This document shows, piece after piece, positions 1-8,162 of a DNA stretch of 64,000 bases (the stretch's first letter is position 1; every line of letters starts with the position of its first letter). The stretch covers positions 2,728,001 through 2,792,000 of the forward strand of contig NZ_UGHR01000001.1 of NCBI RefSeq assembly GCF_900451195.1, written 5' to 3'. The position numbers and the translations under genes are program-made. The stretch comes from Iodobacter fluviatilis (GTDB taxonomy: Bacteria; Pseudomonadota; Gammaproteobacteria; Burkholderiales; Chitinibacteraceae). The notes below the pieces were generated by a model. That model was not told the DNA's origin. It did no database searches and saw only the letters and a program-made list of their open reading frames with translations.

Positions 1-400
1 CTGATACGGTGTAATTTAAATAGGCCGATGTACCACCCTCCCAGGGGCGGATATGATTTTGCTGCGAGAAATTAGAGATTTGTAAGGGCAATAAAGCCGG
101 TTCGGCCTGAAGACTGGCTTGCAGCAGATCCAGATCAAGATTAGCTTTTACGCCGCTAATCTGATCCATCCGCACAAAACGACGCCCAGAAAAAAGCTGG
201 CTGCTGCCTTTCACTTCACTCAGCCCCATGCCCTTTAAAGCATCTGCATCCAGCCAGTAAATATCGGCATCTACTCTGGCCTCAAGATCGCCCTTCGCCA
301 TGCCATTGAGCATGATATTAATAATCAGCGGCTCGGCAGCGGCACTTGCAAAACGGCAGCTACATAATAACAAGACCCATAGAGCAATTTTACGCGCCAT
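1..400 (-). CDS. Fimbrial outer-membrane usher, N-terminal part (runs off window)
   Basis: Translation from the ATG at 398-400 gives a signal peptide (MARKIALWVLLLCSCRFASA) followed by a region like the usher N-terminal domain: short beta segments, then a start of barrel ending in a tyrosine-rich strand (LNYTVS) where the window ends. Ushers are outer-membrane pores through which chaperone-pilin complexes pass. The start codon overlaps the chaperone stop by one base (TAATG), so the two are translationally coupled. About 133 codons are visible; a full usher is about 800. The SCPU pilins upstream point to the archaic (Csu/CupE-like) class. The family call rests on context plus the N-terminal pattern. 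Confidence 0.75.
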   Translation of the reverse strand, partial: MARKIALWVLLLCSCRFASAAAEPLIINIMLNGMAKGDLEARVDADIYWLDADALKGMGLSEVKGSSQLFSGRRFVRMDQISGVKANLDLDLLQASLQAEPALLPLQISNFSQQNHIRPWEGGTSAYLNYTVS

Positions 401-1119
401 TATTTACAAGCCGATGTGGCAATATCCAAGGGCACACTCAGGCTGTGACGATCAAAAGACACATCAATAAGATGCTGGCCTGGCGAGCAGTGCGCCAAAG
501 GGAAATGGTATTCGCGCTCTGTGCCTGCCAGTAAATACCATGCACTGAATTCTTGCTGATCAAGCTTCAGCGTTTCGCTTTTAAGCGAAGACAATCTTAA
601 TGTGGCATTGCCCGTGTTTTTAAGTGTAAAACTTAAATCCCCTTTTTGCAGTTTGATGTTGTCCATCGTGGCCGCCCTATTCAAAACCGCAGGTTGTACA
701 AAAATGGGCACGCCAAAACTCAATACCATCGACAACTGAGAGCTGCCCGCCTCGCTTTTAAGCGGCGGCTGCTCATTCACATACAAGCGGTAAGCCAGCT
801 CATCAGCGGCTCTGGGCACGCGTAAACCAATACGCACAACACGCTGGCTGTGCGGGGCGATTTCTGCCTGCTTTGGGAAAAACAGCAGATCGCTGGTCTC
901 GTTATAAAGATCTTCGCCAGCCGCATCCTGCTCCCAGCGCTTGGCATCCAGCGCCACCCGCAGCGGCGTATCACCCACATTGGCAATCGTAATAGAAGAC
1001 GTCTTGTCTTTCGCCGTAAAATCTAGCCGAACTGGCGACACAGAAAATTGCGCGGCAAACGCAGGGGCACAAAGCAGGCTAATCCAGCCCGCGAATAAGA
1101 GCATCAAGAGCTTTTGCAT
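400..1119 (-). CDS. Periplasmic pilus assembly chaperone (PapD-like, SCPU pilus type)
   Basis: About 239 residues. The start at 1117-1119 is chosen because it gives a clean signal peptide (MQKLLMLLFAGWISLLCAPAFA) and has a GGGCC-type ribosome site; an upstream in-frame ATG at 1245 would add 42 unlikely residues. The mature part begins QFSVSPVRLDF and carries the PapD pattern: an N-terminal Ig domain with 'QVVRIGLRVP'-like strand (here RVVRIGLRVPRA) and 'YRLYVNE', then a second Ig domain. It folds and delivers pilins by donor-strand complementation in the periplasm. It lies between the SCPU pilin genes and the usher and overlaps the usher start, as in csuC-csuD. Confidence 0.85.
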   Translation of the reverse strand: MQKLLMLLFAGWISLLCAPAFAAQFSVSPVRLDFTAKDKTSSITIANVGDTPLRVALDAKRWEQDAAGEDLYNETSDLLFFPKQAEIAPHSQRVVRIGLRVPRAADELAYRLYVNEQPPLKSEAGSSQLSMVLSFGVPIFVQPAVLNRAATMDNIKLQKGDLSFTLKNTGNATLRLSSLKSETLKLDQQEFSAWYLLAGTEREYHFPLAHCSPGQHLIDVSFDRHSLSVPLDIATSACK

Positions 1120-1435
1120 ATCAGGCCCTTTATTTAAGTAAGTTTTGATCGCGCCAACCTGCCACTCTGAATAGAACGTGGCAAACATAGCGCAGAGAAA
1201 GACACAGACACCACAAACCCTGCCTTGCAGCAAAGTGGCCCGCATCTTAAGGAAAAAGCTGATTAAGTTGTCTTATCAGGGCCCAGTGCGAGAACCGGAC
1301 TCCAACTAGGGAATGACAAGATCAGAAACAGACTGATTTTCCCTCGACCCGAAGCGTCTTTAAAAAACCCAGCGTGCACACCAGATTGTTTAAAAATAGA
1401 GGCAATACACATAGAATGCCTCTTTAGCAGAGTAT
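1120..1435. other. Gap between pilin gene and chaperone gene
   Basis: This 316-base stretch separates the 1436-1894 pilin gene from the chaperone. The only clear structure is the hairpin at 1399-1422 (entered separately). I see no convincing gene. The rest presumably carries the leader of the chaperone-usher message, either by read-through or from a promoter I could not identify. Confidence 0.5.
1392..1422 (-). terminator. Intrinsic terminator after SCPU pilin gene
   Basis: Read on the minus strand: GAGGCA, a 12-base loop, TGCCTC, then TATTTTTAAA. It lies 14 bases after the pilin stop. It probably limits transcription into the chaperone/usher genes, giving more pilin than chaperone-usher, as is usual for pilus operons. 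Confidence 0.6.
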
Positions 1436-1894
1436 TTAAGGTGCGACTGTCAGCACAACCGTATCAGCATAATCACCCGCCTTGGCATTTTGATAGGCAG
1501 CGCCTTCAACAACCGCAGTCAGCAATACTTTATTTTCTGTTAAGCCGCCCTCGCCCACGCCAGATGTTTTATCTGCCGTCAGATTGTATTCAATCAAATC
1601 ACTGGCATCGCCATCACTTAATTTAATATTTTTTTTACCTTCGGCACCATTTAAACCATCGTTCATTGAAACGGTATAGCTTGTACCCTTGGAACACCAA
1701 AAGCTGATATCTGCTGTTGTTTGTTTTTGTGCATCAACACCAGGCGTCATATCCGGAATAGTCATCGTGACATCGGATGGATTTACAAAAGTACAAACAG
1801 GCAATACTTTGCCTAATACATGGACATTTACATTAGCAGCAAAGGCAGGAAAAGCAGCCGAAGCAAATAAAGAAGCCAAAATCATTTTTTTCAT
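1436..1894 (-). CDS. Spore coat protein U (SCPU) domain pilin
   Basis: 152 residues with signal peptide MKKMILASLFASAAFPAFA. The mature part has the SCPU layout: an early cysteine (VLPVCTFVNP), the 'TMTIPDMTPG' segment, a second cysteine near 'ISFWCSKGTSYTV', and a C-terminal 'GDYADTVVLTVAP' strand. SCPU proteins are the subunits of archaic chaperone-usher pili (Csu in Acinetobacter, CupE in Pseudomonas). Ribosome site AGAGGGA lies before the ATG. It is followed by a terminator, and a promoter of its own is likely in 1895-2030. It may be the major subunit; this is inferred from its separate transcription. Confidence 0.88.
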   Translation of the reverse strand: MKKMILASLFASAAFPAFAANVNVHVLGKVLPVCTFVNPSDVTMTIPDMTPGVDAQKQTTADISFWCSKGTSYTVSMNDGLNGAEGKKNIKLSDGDASDLIEYNLTADKTSGVGEGGLTENKVLLTAVVEGAAYQNAKAGDYADTVVLTVAP

Positions 1895-2086
1895 TGAATC
1901 CCTCTTTTATTTAAATGAAGTCAGTAATAAGAGAGGTAATTCTATAAGAAATTTCCTACGGCAATAAGCTAAATACTTTACAAAAAAAGAGTGATCTATA
2001 TCATTTAAATGCTGATCGAGAGGTACTTTTACATTGCATTAGAATAGACTAATGCAGAAATAAAAAATTATCACAAGGATAATAAA

Positions 2087-2551
2087 TTATGGATTTATCT
2101 TTAAAACAACCAAATCAGAATAATCCCCGGTTTTAATTGCAAGATAATCCGCACCACGTACGCTAGCACTTAGCTTTAAAGGAATCAGCACGGCCTCACC
2201 CGCACCAGTGCCGCTACTCAGGCTGCTTTGCAAGTTATACGGCAGATAATCCCCCCCTTTGATGCTGCCCATTTTTCTGCCCTGCCCCAGCCCCTGATTA
2301 AAGTAGCGCCCATTATCAAGCTCCACCTTGTAATGCGTGCCTTTAGAGCAGGAAAAACTCACCTCACCGATCACCTGGCGATCCCCCTGCCCGGGAGTTA
2401 AACCACCAAAATTAAGCACCACATCATCAGGCCGAGCAAAAACACAGCTCCCTGCGACTTCAGCACTCACACGCTGAGATTCCGCAAACGCAGAAAAAGA
2501 AAGTGCAGTAAAAAACAAACAAGAAAAAAACCGGCAGATATTACTATTCAT
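2087..2551 (-). CDS. SCPU domain pilin, second subunit
   Basis: 154 residues; signal peptide ending SFSAFA. The same fold as the neighbouring pilin is visible: 'AGSCVFARPDDVVLNFGGLTPG', 'GEVSFSCSKGTHYKVELDNG', and a final 'GDYSDLVVLKINP'. The two cysteines are at equivalent positions. Its ATG directly abuts the stop of the 2552-2785 gene (TAA|ATG), so the two are coupled. It differs enough from the 1436-1894 subunit to be a minor or tip-proximal subunit; this is inference. Confidence 0.87.
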   Translation of the reverse strand: MNSNICRFFSCLFFTALSFSAFAESQRVSAEVAGSCVFARPDDVVLNFGGLTPGQGDRQVIGEVSFSCSKGTHYKVELDNGRYFNQGLGQGRKMGSIKGGDYLPYNLQSSLSSGTGAGEAVLIPLKLSASVRGADYLAIKTGDYSDLVVLKINP

Positions 2552-2785
2552 TTAAAACTCCATCACAACCCGCTCTACGGCCGATGCACCGCTATTTTCA
2601 GTGCGCTTAAATGTGCGCACAAAATTTAAAGACCGAGAGCAAATTGAAGCAGCTGTCGTTAATACAACTGCTTTATCAGAAACGGTGCAACGGGGCAGCA
2701 CCCTAGATTGCACTTTGATATTAATCGCCCATGCTGATTGGGTAAACAAACAGCATAATAAACAGCAGCTAACAGATCGCATCAT
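2552..2785 (-). CDS. Short exported protein at head of pilus operon, possible reduced SCPU pilin
   Basis: About 77 residues. The start at 2783-2785 gives signal peptide MMRSVSCCLLCCLFTQSAWA. The mature part has only about 57 residues. It opens INIKVQSRVLPRCTV, matching the first strand and cysteine of SCPU pilins (compare NVHVLGKVLPVCTF in the 1436-1894 gene). It ends VERVVMEF, resembling the last pilin strand. The central part of the domain, including the usual second-cysteine strand, is absent. Stop and next start are adjacent (TAAATG). It may be a degraded pilin or a small pilus-associated factor. Confidence 0.55.
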   Translation of the reverse strand: MMRSVSCCLLCCLFTQSAWAINIKVQSRVLPRCTVSDKAVVLTTAASICSRSLNFVRTFKRTENSGASAVERVVMEF

Positions 2786-2818
2786 ATTCTCTGGAAAAAA
2801 CATATCGCAAGGTAATTA

Positions 2819-2851
2819 GTCTGAATAAACAGCCCGGCCATTTATTCAGAC
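2819..2851. terminator. Hairpin between dadA and pilus operon
   Basis: Perfect 11-base arms (GTCTGAATAAA / TTTATTCAGAC) around an 11-base loop, 8 bases past the dadA stop. There is no strong T run after it on the minus strand, so it may be a weak terminator or an mRNA-stabilising hairpin. Confidence 0.45.
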
Positions 2852-2859
2852 ATGATTAA

Positions 2860-4107
2860 TTACTGAAAACAAAAATCAACATCAGGCTTTTTACCGGAAA
2901 TTAAATCGGCAATAGCCAGTGCCGAGCCACAACATTCTGTCCAGCCCAAGGTACCATGCCCGGTATTGAGCCACAAACTCGGATAGCGTGTACGGCCAAT
3001 ATAAGGCAAATTGCCGGGCGTTGCCGGGCGCAAACCTGTCCAGAACTCGGCCGCAGCATAATCGGCACCATTTGGAAAAATATCTCTAACGCGATCAATA
3101 ATTGCTTTGCAGCGTACTGCATTCAGATCCAGATTATACCCATCGAACTCTGCAGTCCCGGCCACGCGCAGATAATCCCCCAGTCTCGAGAAAACCAACT
3201 TATGCCCATCATCTGTCAGGCTGACAGTTGGCGCACAATGATCCGCACGCACCGGAATCGTGGCTGAATAGCCCTTGGCCGGATAAATATCCAGATTTAT
3301 CCCCAAGGGGCGCAAATGCAGTGGGCTATAGCTGCCTAAGCTCACCACAAAAGCATCTGCGCTCAGAGACTCTGTCCCCTCAGCCCCCTCTACCCGCACC
3401 GCTACCACATCCCCGCCCGCACAATCAAAACCAGCGATTTCGCAATCATAGCGAAACTTCACCCCGGCTTGCTCGCAGAGAATGGCCAGTTCATTGGTAA
3501 ATAAACGCGCATCACCCGATTCATCACTCGGCGTATAGGTGCCCCCCACAATAGGCCGCATCGAATTGCGCAAAGCAGGCTCAATCAATAAACACTCGGC
3601 CGCAGATTTTACCTGCCGATCAAGACCCAGCTCCCCCATCAGCTTTGCCGCAGGAATAGCCGATTCAAACTCAGCCTGCTCAGTGTAGTAATGCAATATC
3701 CCCTCAGTGCGCTGATGGTATTCGATTCCGGTAGCCGCCCGTAAGGATTGCAGGGTGTCGCGGCTATATAAACCAAGGCGCACTAGGTTTTGCAGGTTGT
3801 AACGCGCTTTCTCCCGGGTGCACTGTTGTAAAAAACGCAAACCCCAGCGCCATTGATGCCAATCGAGCTTAAAGCGAAACAAAAGCGGCGCATCTTCTTC
3901 ACCCAGCCACTGCAATGCTTTCCAAGGAGCCTTGGGATTAGCCCATGGCTCCGCATGACACACCGATATTTGCCCGCCATTGGCGTAGCTGGTTTCCCTT
4001 GCCGCCTCCGGCGCACGCTCAATCACCGTCACCTCATGCCCCGCCTGGCTTAAGAACCATGCCGAAGTAATCCCTATTACGCCCGCCCCCAGTACAATCA
4101 CCTTCAT
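2860..4107 (-). CDS. dadA: D-amino acid dehydrogenase small subunit
   Basis: 415 residues, the usual DadA length. The N-terminus has the FAD-binding Rossmann motif (VLGAGVIGITSAW) followed by 'VIERAPEAARETSYANGGQIS', the characteristic DadA stretch. Further along are 'RTEGILHYY' and near the C-terminus 'GLRPATPGNLPYIGRTRYPSLWLNTGHGTLGWT', typical of the family. It oxidises D-amino acids, mainly D-alanine, to 2-oxo acids at the inner face of the membrane, passing electrons to the respiratory chain. It is transcribed alone; no alanine racemase gene (dadX) follows. It lies divergent to the histidine kinase gene. Confidence 0.93.
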   Translation of the reverse strand: MKVIVLGAGVIGITSAWFLSQAGHEVTVIERAPEAARETSYANGGQISVCHAEPWANPKAPWKALQWLGEEDAPLLFRFKLDWHQWRWGLRFLQQCTREKARYNLQNLVRLGLYSRDTLQSLRAATGIEYHQRTEGILHYYTEQAEFESAIPAAKLMGELGLDRQVKSAAECLLIEPALRNSMRPIVGGTYTPSDESGDARLFTNELAILCEQAGVKFRYDCEIAGFDCAGGDVVAVRVEGAEGTESLSADAFVVSLGSYSPLHLRPLGINLDIYPAKGYSATIPVRADHCAPTVSLTDDGHKLVFSRLGDYLRVAGTAEFDGYNLDLNAVRCKAIIDRVRDIFPNGADYAAAEFWTGLRPATPGNLPYIGRTRYPSLWLNTGHGTLGWTECCGSALAIADLISGKKPDVDFCFQ

Positions 4108-4465
4108 GTTTTTCCCTTATGAATCAATTTCAAATCGAATACGTTTTCAAGCAAAAACCAGGCAAAAAATATCGCAGCCACTCATCATTTTTTTATCCGG
4201 CAGCAAAAAAATGAATTGATACGCGCAAATCAAAGCAGACAATATGACTTGTATTAGAAAATATACTGGGCCCGGCAAACAGATTGATTCAAGCCACGCC
4301 ACAAACCCTGTACTAAATGATTTTTTACAAAAAGATTAACAAATGCGATTCATAATACTTGATTAAGAATCATGAAATGATGATACGTTTTACTAGAAAG
4401 CCGTTACTTGATCTAAACTAACATCTGAAACTCTCTACTTACGAAAAACCAAGCCTCGCCACGCT
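4108..4465. other. Divergent promoter region, dadA / histidine kinase
   Basis: 358 bases between two divergent genes. The region is AT-rich near 4180-4400 and must hold promoters for both genes. I could not pick -35/-10 pairs with confidence and saw no long repeat or further gene. Confidence 0.5.
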
Positions 4466-6322
4466 ATGAATCTGTCGCTTCGAACTGCAATTATTTTTGC
4501 CACTCTTTTGGGCTTATTGCTGCCCTCTGGTGTAAATGGCTATATCAGCCTGACCCGCCAGTTGGACAACGCCCAGCGCCAGATCAGCCTGGATCACCAG
4601 CGTATTGCCGATATTCTGGTACTGGGCATGCAAGAGCCACTCTGGAATCTGTCTCCAGATGCTGGCAAACCCCTGCTGGAATCCGTCATCAGCGATGAGC
4701 GTATTGTGCGCATCACCGTCAACGACTCCACACTGGGCCTGTTTATTGAGGCCAATAAGCCTGAGCGCCGCCGCGGACATTTGCACTCACTCACCCGGGT
4801 GGTGAGCAAGCAGGGCAGCAATATTGGCACCATTACGATTGAGCTGGATGATGGCAATGCCACCACCCGCATCCGCAGCGAACAACGCCTTTATCTGGCA
4901 GCAGTACTGCTGCAGATTGTGCTTAGCCTCGGGCTAATTTTATTACTGCTTGAATCTAGGATTATCCGCCCGCTGGCCGAACTATCCCGCCAAGCCATTC
5001 AGCTGGCCCGCCGTGAGCTGGATGAAGCCTTTGTCTGGCGGCGCAGCGATGAAATCGGCACCTTAGGGCAGAACTTGGAAACCACGCGAAAATCACTGAA
5101 AGACCTGATTCTGACGCTGGAACAAAAAAACCTACAGCTGGAAACCGACATCCTCGGCCGCAGGCAAATTGAGCTGGCCCTACGCGCCAGCCAAGATCGC
5201 TACCGTAGGCTGGTTGAATCCACACATATCATCCCATGGGATGCCAACCCAGACGAGTGGCGGCTCACCTATGTGGGCCCGCAGGCTGAAGCACTGCTGG
5301 GCTATCCGCTGGCCCAGTGGTACCAAGAAGGCTTTTTATCCAGCTATCTGCACCCGGACGACCGGCATCATGCTTATCGTCTATTCAGCGAAACCAGCAA
5401 AACAGGTGTTTCTGAATTTGAATGCCGTTTTTTAAGCAGCAGCGGCGAAGAGAAATGGGTACTGCTCACGGCCTCCGCACAATGCGATGCCAATAACAAA
5501 CGTACTTTGCAGGGTTTTATTATTGATATCAGCGAGCGCAAACAGGCCGAGTTGGATATGGAGCGCTACCGCAACCACCTTGAAGAAGTCGTAGAAGCCC
5601 GCACCCGCGCGCTAGCCTCTGCCAATCACGAGCTGGAAGCGTTTTCTTACTCGGTATCGCACGATCTGCGCATACCGCTTCGCACCATAGAAGGCTTCAG
5701 TCAGGTGCTGCTAGAAGACTATATCGGCTCGCTAGATGTAAATGCCCGCAACTATTTAGCGCGTATCCGCAGCACAACGCACAATATGACCAGCCTGATT
5801 GATGATTTACTCAATCTGTCCAAGCTGACTCGTATTGAAGTGCGCTGCCAGAACATTAATCTGAGCGCCTTAAGCGAAGAAATTGTTGATGAATTCCGCA
5901 GTCTGCAACCCCAGCGGCAAATTGATATTCAGATTGAAGAAAATCTCAGGGCCCATGCAGACCCTAAGCTGATGCTGATTGCACTCAGACATTTACTTGA
6001 TAATGCATGGAAATTTACCGAGCGCACCCAGGATGCAAAAATCAGCATTGGTGCAAATGAGATCAATGGCCAGACCGTTTTCTATATTCAAGACAACGGA
6101 ATCGGCTTTGACATGGCCCATGCCAATAAAATATTTTCGCCTTTCCAGCGCCTGCACTCTCATACCGAACTCACTGGCAATGGCATTGGCCTGGCCATCG
6201 TCCAGCGGATTATTCACCGCCACGACGGGCGCATCTGGGCCAAATCTCAGGCAGACAGCCAAACCATTTTCTACTTCACCCTGCCCAATAAACCTCTGGC
6301 AGATCACCGTTTGCCGCATTGA
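4466..6322 (+). CDS. Membrane-bound PAS sensor histidine kinase
   Basis: 618 residues. There is a transmembrane helix at about 7-27, a periplasmic sensor of about 110 residues with no recognised name, and a second helix at about 143-163. A HAMP-like linker follows (RIIRPLAELSRQA, 165-215), then a PAS domain (about 243-355, ending DISERKQAE). A dimerisation/phosphoacceptor helix carries His399 (SVSHDLRIPLR), and the ATPase domain has an N box (LLDNAWKFTE, about 511-520) and G boxes (DNGIGF; GNGIGLAIV). It should autophosphorylate and pass phosphate to a response regulator, but none is next to it. Its signal is unknown. recA follows after 101 bases with its own promoter. Confidence 0.9.
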   Translation: MNLSLRTAIIFATLLGLLLPSGVNGYISLTRQLDNAQRQISLDHQRIADILVLGMQEPLWNLSPDAGKPLLESVISDERIVRITVNDSTLGLFIEANKPERRRGHLHSLTRVVSKQGSNIGTITIELDDGNATTRIRSEQRLYLAAVLLQIVLSLGLILLLLESRIIRPLAELSRQAIQLARRELDEAFVWRRSDEIGTLGQNLETTRKSLKDLILTLEQKNLQLETDILGRRQIELALRASQDRYRRLVESTHIIPWDANPDEWRLTYVGPQAEALLGYPLAQWYQEGFLSSYLHPDDRHHAYRLFSETSKTGVSEFECRFLSSSGEEKWVLLTASAQCDANNKRTLQGFIIDISERKQAELDMERYRNHLEEVVEARTRALASANHELEAFSYSVSHDLRIPLRTIEGFSQVLLEDYIGSLDVNARNYLARIRSTTHNMTSLIDDLLNLSKLTRIEVRCQNINLSALSEEIVDEFRSLQPQRQIDIQIEENLRAHADPKLMLIALRHLLDNAWKFTERTQDAKISIGANEINGQTVFYIQDNGIGFDMAHANKIFSPFQRLHSHTELTGNGIGLAIVQRIIHRHDGRIWAKSQADSQTIFYFTLPNKPLADHRLPH

Positions 6323-6347
6323 CTCAAAGTGGCAAGATCCACAAAAT

Positions 6348-6388
6348 CTGTAAATCTCTTTTCATTTACAGAACGATTGTTCTATAAT
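6348..6388 (+). promoter_or_regulatory. recA promoter with two nested inverted repeats
   Basis: Two palindromes lie upstream of recA. The first has perfect 8-base arms CTGTAAAT (6348-6355) and ATTTACAG (6364-6371) with an 8-base spacer. The second, AGAAC-GATT-GTTCT (6370-6383), directly abuts and shares a base with a consensus -10, TATAAT (6383-6388). The second resembles the GAAC-N4-GTTC type of LexA operator known from Gram-positive bacteria, not the CTGT-N8-ACAG type of enterics. That a LexA repressor binds here is inference. Confidence 0.65.
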
Positions 6389-6423
6389 CACTCATCTATT
6401 TAAACAGCGCTCGGGACACACAC

Positions 6424-7485
6424 ATGGACGACAACAAGAGCAAGGCACTCGCCGCGGCACTCGCGCAAATCGAACGTCAGTTCGGCAAAGGCGCCATCAT
6501 GAAAATGGGCGAAAATCAGATTCAAGGTGATCTGCAAGTGGTTTCCACCGGCTCCCTTGGCTTAGATCTGGGCCTTGGTGTTGGCGGCTTACCCCGCGGG
6601 CGCGTTGTTGAAATTTTCGGGCCAGAATCTTCTGGTAAAACCACGCTCTGTCTGCACGTTGTAGCCGAAGTACAAAAACTTGGCGGTGTAGCCGCTTATA
6701 TCGACGCCGAAAACGCACTTGATCCTGTTTACGCCAGCAAACTCGGTGTAAACGTATCCGAAATGCTGATTTCACAACCCGACACCGGCGAGCAAGGCTT
6801 AGAAATCGCCGATATGTTGGTTCGCTCCGGCGGCGTAGATATCATCGTGGTCGACTCGGTTGCAGCCCTTACTCCCAAAGCCGAAATCGAAGGCGAAATG
6901 GGCGATGTGCACGTGGGCCTGCAAGCGCGCTTAATGAGCCAGGCACTGCGTAAGCTCACCGGCAATATCAAGCGTACCAATACACTGGTGATCTTTATTA
7001 ACCAGCTGCGTATGAAGATTGGCAATATGATGCCAGGCCAAAGCCCTGAAACCACCACCGGTGGTAATGCGCTTAAATTTTACGCATCGGTTCGTCTTGA
7101 TATCCGCCGTATTGGCGCGGTTAAAAAAGGCGACGAGATCATTGGTAACCAAACCAAAGTGAAGATCGCTAAAAACAAAGTGGCTCCGCCTTTCCGTATT
7201 GTGACCTTTGATATTCTTTACGGCGAAGGGATCAGCCATGAAGGCGAAATCATTGAATACGGCGTAACGCATAAAATTGTTGAAAAAGCCGGTGCATGGT
7301 ATAGCTATAACGGCAATAAGATTGGCCAAGGGATGGAAAACTCCCGTCAATACCTGAAAGACAACCCTGAAGTTGCTGCTGAAATTGAACAGAAAATTCG
7401 TGCAAAATTAGGCGCAGGCGGCTTACTGCCAATCGATCCTGCCGCTTTGCTTGATGATGGCAAAGAAGAAGAGCTGGATGCTTAA
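6424..7485 (+). CDS. recA: Recombinase A
   Basis: 353 residues, full length. Walker A is [10 protein letters not shown] and the start is the typical '[26 protein letters not shown]'-like N-terminus. Also present are the '[11 protein letters not shown]' loop region, the L2 loop around '[31 protein letters not shown]', and an acidic tail ([10 protein letters not shown]). RecA forms filaments on single-stranded DNA, drives strand exchange, and triggers LexA self-cleavage in the SOS response. recX follows in the same direction after 82 bases holding a strong hairpin. The upstream region carries likely SOS control elements. Confidence 0.98.
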   Translation: MDDNKSKALAAALAQIERQFGKGAIMKMGENQIQGDLQVVSTGSLGLDLGLGVGGLPRGRVVEIFGPESSGKTTLCLHVVAEVQKLGGVAAYIDAENALDPVYASKLGVNVSEMLISQPDTGEQGLEIADMLVRSGGVDIIVVDSVAALTPKAEIEGEMGDVHVGLQARLMSQALRKLTGNIKRTNTLVIFINQLRMKIGNMMPGQSPETTTGGNALKFYASVRLDIRRIGAVKKGDEIIGNQTKVKIAKNKVAPPFRIVTFDILYGEGISHEGEIIEYGVTHKIVEKAGAWYSYNGNKIGQGMENSRQYLKDNPEVAAEIEQKIRAKLGAGGLLPIDPAALLDDGKEEELDA

Positions 7486-7495
7486 GTAGTTTGAC

Positions 7496-7522
7496 CCGTC
7501 CCCTCTTCCCCAGAGGGGACGG
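7496..7522 (+). terminator. Strong GC-rich hairpin between recA and recX
   Basis: Perfect 11-base arms CCGTCCCCTCT / AGAGGGGACGG around a 5-base loop, ten bases after the recA stop. No T run follows, so it is more likely an attenuating or 3'-end-protecting structure that lowers recX expression relative to recA, as known for E. coli recA-recX. Confidence 0.6.
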
Positions 7523-7567
7523 CTATCGGTTCACCCATACGAACCGGTGCAATAAACAGAGTTATAA

Positions 7568-8011
7568 ATGACGACCGTTCTGCGTAACAAAGCCCTGCAA
7601 CACCTTGCCCGCCGGGACCATTCGCGCGGTGAGCTGCGACTTAAACTCCTTCCTTTTGCAGATGACCCCAGTGAAGTTGATGCGGTACTCGACGATTTCA
7701 TCGAGCGAGGCTGGCAATCTGACATCCGCTTTGCCGAGCAATGGGTGTTCTACCGCTCCCAGCGCTATGGCCCGCAACGCTTGCGTGCCGAGTTGCAACA
7801 AAAAGGGGTCTCCAGCGACATTATTTCCAGCGTAATGGAAGAACACGGTGACACCGAGCTGGAACAAGCCCGTGCACTGTGGCGAAGAAAATTTGGCAGC
7901 CCGCCCCAAGACCCCAAGGAAAAAAACAAACAGCTGCGCTTTCTCATCAGCCGTGGTTTTTCTGTATCTGTGATTTACAAAGTCGTGGGAGGGGAGGATG
8001 AGGATTATTGA
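7568..8011 (+). CDS. recX: Regulatory protein RecX
   Basis: 147 residues made of three helical repeats, the RecX fold: 'ALQHLARRDHSRGELRLKL' (repeat 1), 'FAEQWVFYRSQRYGPQRLRAELQQKGV' (repeat 2), and 'ALWRRKFGSPPQDPKEKNKQLRFLISRGFS' (repeat 3). RecX binds RecA filaments and limits their growth. Placement right after recA confirms the call. It is likely co-transcribed at reduced level because of the hairpin at 7496-7522. Confidence 0.95.
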   Translation: MTTVLRNKALQHLARRDHSRGELRLKLLPFADDPSEVDAVLDDFIERGWQSDIRFAEQWVFYRSQRYGPQRLRAELQQKGVSSDIISSVMEEHGDTELEQARALWRRKFGSPPQDPKEKNKQLRFLISRGFSVSVIYKVVGGEDEDY

Positions 8012-8162
8012 GGGAGATCTGCCCATTGAAACCCACTATTGAACCACAAAGGGCACAAGCATTAGGGTTTCTGGCTATTCAATAATCAAATACTTCGCGG
8101 GGATAGCACAGCAAAATCAACGTACCGAAGGCAATGATCGTTGCATCTCATCTGTGAAGCCT

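Noticed and set aside
6348..6371. CTGTAAAT...ATTTACAG as the histidine-kinase terminator
   Set aside because: No T run on the plus strand and it directly joins the recA promoter, so a regulatory role is more likely.
8040..8075. 'TTGAACCACAAAGGGCACAAGC', possible family B copy after recX
   Set aside because: Only about 20 bases match and the right arm is absent; too weak to call.
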